Below are positions 62,401-64,000 of a stretch of DNA of 64,000 bases, one piece after another (the stretch's first letter is position 1; the number at the start of each line of letters is the position of its first letter). The DNA lies in NCBI RefSeq assembly GCF_008329945.1, contig NZ_CP035807.1, positions 310,001 through 374,000 of the forward strand. Reading direction: 5' to 3'. The notes beneath the pieces were generated by a model. The model made no database searches and was not told where the DNA came from. It saw nothing but the letters and a program-made list of their open reading frames with translations. The stretch is from Thiospirochaeta perfilievii. GTDB taxonomy: Bacteria > Spirochaetota > Spirochaetia > DSM-2461. The translations under genes were made by a program, and so were the position numbers.

Positions 62401-64000
62401 AATATTAAATAGAGCCCTCTCTTGTTGTATTTTTATATCCTTATTAATACTTGGGTATAGTTTAAATGCCTTATCTAGATCATCTAAAAACCTCTGGGGA
62501 AGTCCCTTCTCCCTATCATCGAACCTTCTAAAATAGTGCATTAATAGCTCAGGATATGTCATAGGTCTTGCAAGGGAACTATCTACAACCTCGGTGGGAA
62601 TAAATAACCCTTCAATACTGTTATAGAATTCAACTAGATCTAGAATTGTATCAACTAAGTCCTCATTATTACCAGCAACTAGGGTTGATATTTTTTCACT
62701 CTCTAAAACATCCTGATCAAAACCTAAAAAGAGACCATGTAAGCTTCTTTTTATCATTAAATCACTACTCTCTATTGATTCAAAGCCATTAAATGTTACC
62801 GGTTTAATACTATTAAGTCCCTCTCCTATACTATCTTTCTCTGATTCTAGTTGAACTAAGGGCTGTCCAGCTGCAACTTGAGCTCCATCATCTATACATA
62901 TCTCTGTAATAATACCATCTGCAGGAGCTTCTATAATCATCTCCATTTTCATGGCTTCCAGGACTAATAAAATATCACCTTTTTTAATCTTCTGACCAAC
63001 TTCTAAATTAATAGATAAAACAATAGCAGGAGATGGAGAGCTTACATATCCTCCATTATCAGACTCTAAAATAACAGGAGTCCCGTCTACTTCACACTGT
63101 AAAACATCTCCCCTTGGAACCATAAGAATATTAACACGACCACCCTTTAAATATAGTGTTCTTTCACTATCATTACTAATATATTTACAGTGGATAATAT
63201 CCTTGTCTAATTTAAGTTCAAAGTAATTCTGTGCTAACTCTTTAACAAAAAAAGTATAACTATTACCTTGGGCAGAGAGTATAACCTCAGATCCTTCTGC
63301 TTTAGGTAGATTTCTAGGTCTTCCACTTTTTGCTAACTGCTCACTAAAGTTTAAAAAATCCCTCTCTTTCTGGTCTAGATAAAACTCCACAGCTCCAGCA
63401 ATAAGTGCTTTCTTAACTATAGAACTATCCTGGACTAGAATACGACTCTCTAATAACTCTTCCACATAACCTGTATGAACAGAGCCGGATAGGATTTCTG
63501 GTTTATTAAGTAGTTCAAGTAGAAAACTTCTATTTGTAGTTCCATCTTTAATTCGTATTTTCATCTCGTTTAAAGCACGTTTTAATCTACTAACAGCCTC
63601 TTCCCTACTATTCCCTTGGGCAATAACCTTTGCAACCATAGAATCAAAATCTGAAGGAATATCAGATCCCTCTTCAATTCCAGAGTCAACTCTTATTCCT
63701 GGTCCTGCCGGAGCTTTAAAAAGATTAACTAGCCCTGGTGCTGGATTAAAATCCCTCTCAGGATCCTCGGCGTTAAGTCTAACCTCCATAACATGACCCC
63801 TTGGAGTTCTATCTGACCAGTCAACAACTAAACCTCTAGCTACATCGATCTGTCCCTTAACAAGGTCAATACCGTATAGAGTCTCGGTTATAGGGTGCTC
63901 TACCTGGAGCCTAGTATTAACCTCCATAAAGAAGAAACGGTTACTTTTTAAATCAAAAAGGTACTCAACAGTTCCAGCTCCAACATAACCAGCTGCTTTT
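59428..64000 (-). CDS. Giant single-chain acyl-CoA (acetyl-CoA) carboxylase, 5' end beyond window
   Basis: The frame is open to the right edge, giving at least 1,523 residues. The first part is the C-terminal third of a biotin carboxylase (F-M-E-V-N-T-R-L-Q-V-E-H-P). About 350 residues from the window edge comes the biotinyl domain with E-A-M-K-M-E-M. Next is a central region of some 600 residues without an obvious catalytic motif. The carboxyltransferase core follows (N-V-V-F-G-I-I-S-N-R, M-T-D-D-G-A-L-L-L-T-G, G-G-A-Y-V-V-F-S-K and S-V-I-G-G-A-P-A-A-A-V). This BC-BCCP-central-CT order is that of eukaryote-type acetyl-CoA carboxylases, unlike the usual bacterial subunits. It would make malonyl-CoA. 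It ends at a strong terminator. Confidence 0.85.
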   Translation of the reverse strand, partial: KAAGYVGAGTVEYLFDLKSNRFFFMEVNTRLQVEHPITETLYGIDLVKGQIDVARGLVVDWSDRTPRGHVMEVRLNAEDPERDFNPAPGLVNLFKAPAGPGIRVDSGIEEGSDIPSDFDSMVAKVIAQGNSREEAVSRLKRALNEMKIRIKDGTTNRSFLLELLNKPEILSGSVHTGYVEELLESRILVQDSSIVKKALIAGAVEFYLDQKERDFLNFSEQLAKSGRPRNLPKAEGSEVILSAQGNSYTFFVKELAQNYFELKLDKDIIHCKYISNDSERTLYLKGGRVNILMVPRGDVLQCEVDGTPVILESDNGGYVSSPSPAIVLSINLEVGQKIKKGDILLVLEAMKMEMIIEAPADGIITEICIDDGAQVAAGQPLVQLESEKDSIGEGLNSIKPVTFNGFESIESSDLMIKRSLHGLFLGFDQDVLESEKISTLVAGNNEDLVDTILDLVEFYNSIEGLFIPTEVVDSSLARPMTYPELLMHYFRRFDDREKGLPQRFLDDLDKAFKLYPSINKDIKIQQERALFNIFRSHGLLNKKQEILKVLLSTLAKLGITKEQTSRVKSELNRLIYISRSSNISLTDAAFHARYHLLDKSRRDLYETIKLENLHELLDDIDADNINNEDISKVSNSGSMMLRELVNRAYESDSKRDVILPLIAHKLNRDRDISSTYNIDVLGNRCAVVNSNNSSVSSGVILLEKGAYDLLDITSLKGLSEVIFLTKDADDSLFSKIEEVKGLSGLTVSIGNLKDNIWNFRSYNFNSKWEENTLHRDFSPLQYRELRIYRLRNFSVKMLYRQENIFLLEATAKDNPKDVRLLGYVDIAGTEMEIDDEGNLQRMVFLEGRLIDLINSMRSAQMGYKYRLVWNRIIIHNRTLLEVGYKDLQGYSKKLLPLTHDLGLEKLVIYSVRKRWSEEAIREIELNYTIVSDDKFNLRQRTPSEELLQSYNNYVSRAVVARQRNSVYPYEFIKLLTSSKSMDSAIKSGQFQEFDITIDNNGEQETISCNGREPGENQANVVFGIISNRVTFMEESLKRVIIISDPSKDLGSLSEPECRRINAAIDLADEKKLPIEWVAISSGAKITMDSGTENLDWTGTTLRKIVNFTQNGGEINIIVPGINVGAQSYWNAEATMLMHTRGLLIMTDDGALLLTGKKALDFSGSVSGENNLDIGGAEKIMGPNGQAQVRVSNLVEAYNYLFSHYRYTYVPSGNKYPSRKVTNDPVDRDVAKEPYRDFLDQGFETIGDIFSFEKNPERKKPFDIRQVMGSLVDKDADYCERWRNLKDSDTSIVWETQMGGYSVGMIGIESRNLSRIGEVPFDGPDSWSGGTLFPMSSKKIARGINAFSGHLPLVIVANLSGFDGSPESLRKLQLEYGAEIGRAVVNFKGPISFVVVARYHGGAYVVFSKSLNPNLRSAALEGSYASVIGGAPAAAVIFPKKVLTATSNDPRILEAKADFESGNLSKKDYNTLFNRVKNEKQSEQSQNFDSVHSVERAKSVGSIDDIIKTHELRPYIINVIEKGM

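Noticed and set aside
1-64000. tRNA, rRNA or CRISPR array
   Set aside because: I looked at the intergenic gaps on both strands and saw no cloverleaf-like sequence, rRNA words or regularly spaced direct repeats.

Overview
The window is strongly AT-rich bacterial DNA with dense, mostly operonic genes. The gene content points to a free-living, carbohydrate-fermenting spirochaete, perhaps in or near the genus Spirochaeta/Thiospirochaeta. The evidence is the giant single-chain biotin carboxylase/carboxyltransferase, arginine deiminase, AsnA, a YesMN-LplABC style xylo-oligosaccharide locus, and an intergenic palindrome of a type I associate with spirochaete genomes. This assignment is inference; no rRNA or other marker gene is present.

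Positions 1-7400 are an accessory region. They hold a three-gene HipB-HipS-HipT toxin-antitoxin operon (HipT runs off the left edge), an IS110-family transposase preceded by a strongly folded non-coding segment that is a good bridge-RNA candidate, the remnant of a second IS110-type gene, a lone methyltransferase, and a translationally coupled Nudix hydrolase plus PLD-helicase-DUF3427 pair. Positions 7480-10750 hold a folded intergenic repeat and an arsenate operon: an ArsR-ArsC fusion, an arsenate-type GAPDH and the ArsJ exporter. Positions 10757-16500 hold housekeeping or unknown genes: a HAD 5'-nucleotidase, a conserved unknown, an outer-membrane barrel, arginine deiminase and a membrane-anchored unknown.

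Positions 16631-48088 are a plant-cell-wall sugar region. The arabinose operon (AraB-AraD fusion, AraA, and hrpB at its tail) reads on the minus strand and is preceded by a perfect LacI-type palindrome and a frameshifted LacI regulator. Next come a CE1-type esterase (frameshifted), a DUF3237 protein, three AraC regulators, two GH43 enzymes, an SGNH esterase, a GH8 exo-oligoxylanase, an LplABC-type ABC importer with a YesMN two-component system, an exported GH10-CBM9 xylanase, and GH67 and GH115 alpha-glucuronidases. Together they suggest this scheme: GH10 cuts glucuronoarabinoxylan at the cell surface, the ABC system imports (aldouronic) oligosaccharides, and cytoplasmic enzymes remove side groups and xylose. 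A degraded copy of the hrpB 3' end lies at the far edge of this region (48078-48144).

Positions 48292-54925 hold a Fe3+/phosphonate/hexose-phosphate-type ABC importer in an operon with a PP2C-like phosphatase and a LysR regulator, then asnA. Positions 55035-59220 hold a frameshifted aldo/keto reductase, a MarR-CDF metal-efflux pair with two operators, and a chemotaxis receptor. The right edge is filled by the very large acyl-CoA carboxylase (5' end outside the window). Three genes each carry a one-base deletion in a homopolymer, so sequencing error is a serious possibility. I saw no tRNA, rRNA or CRISPR array.
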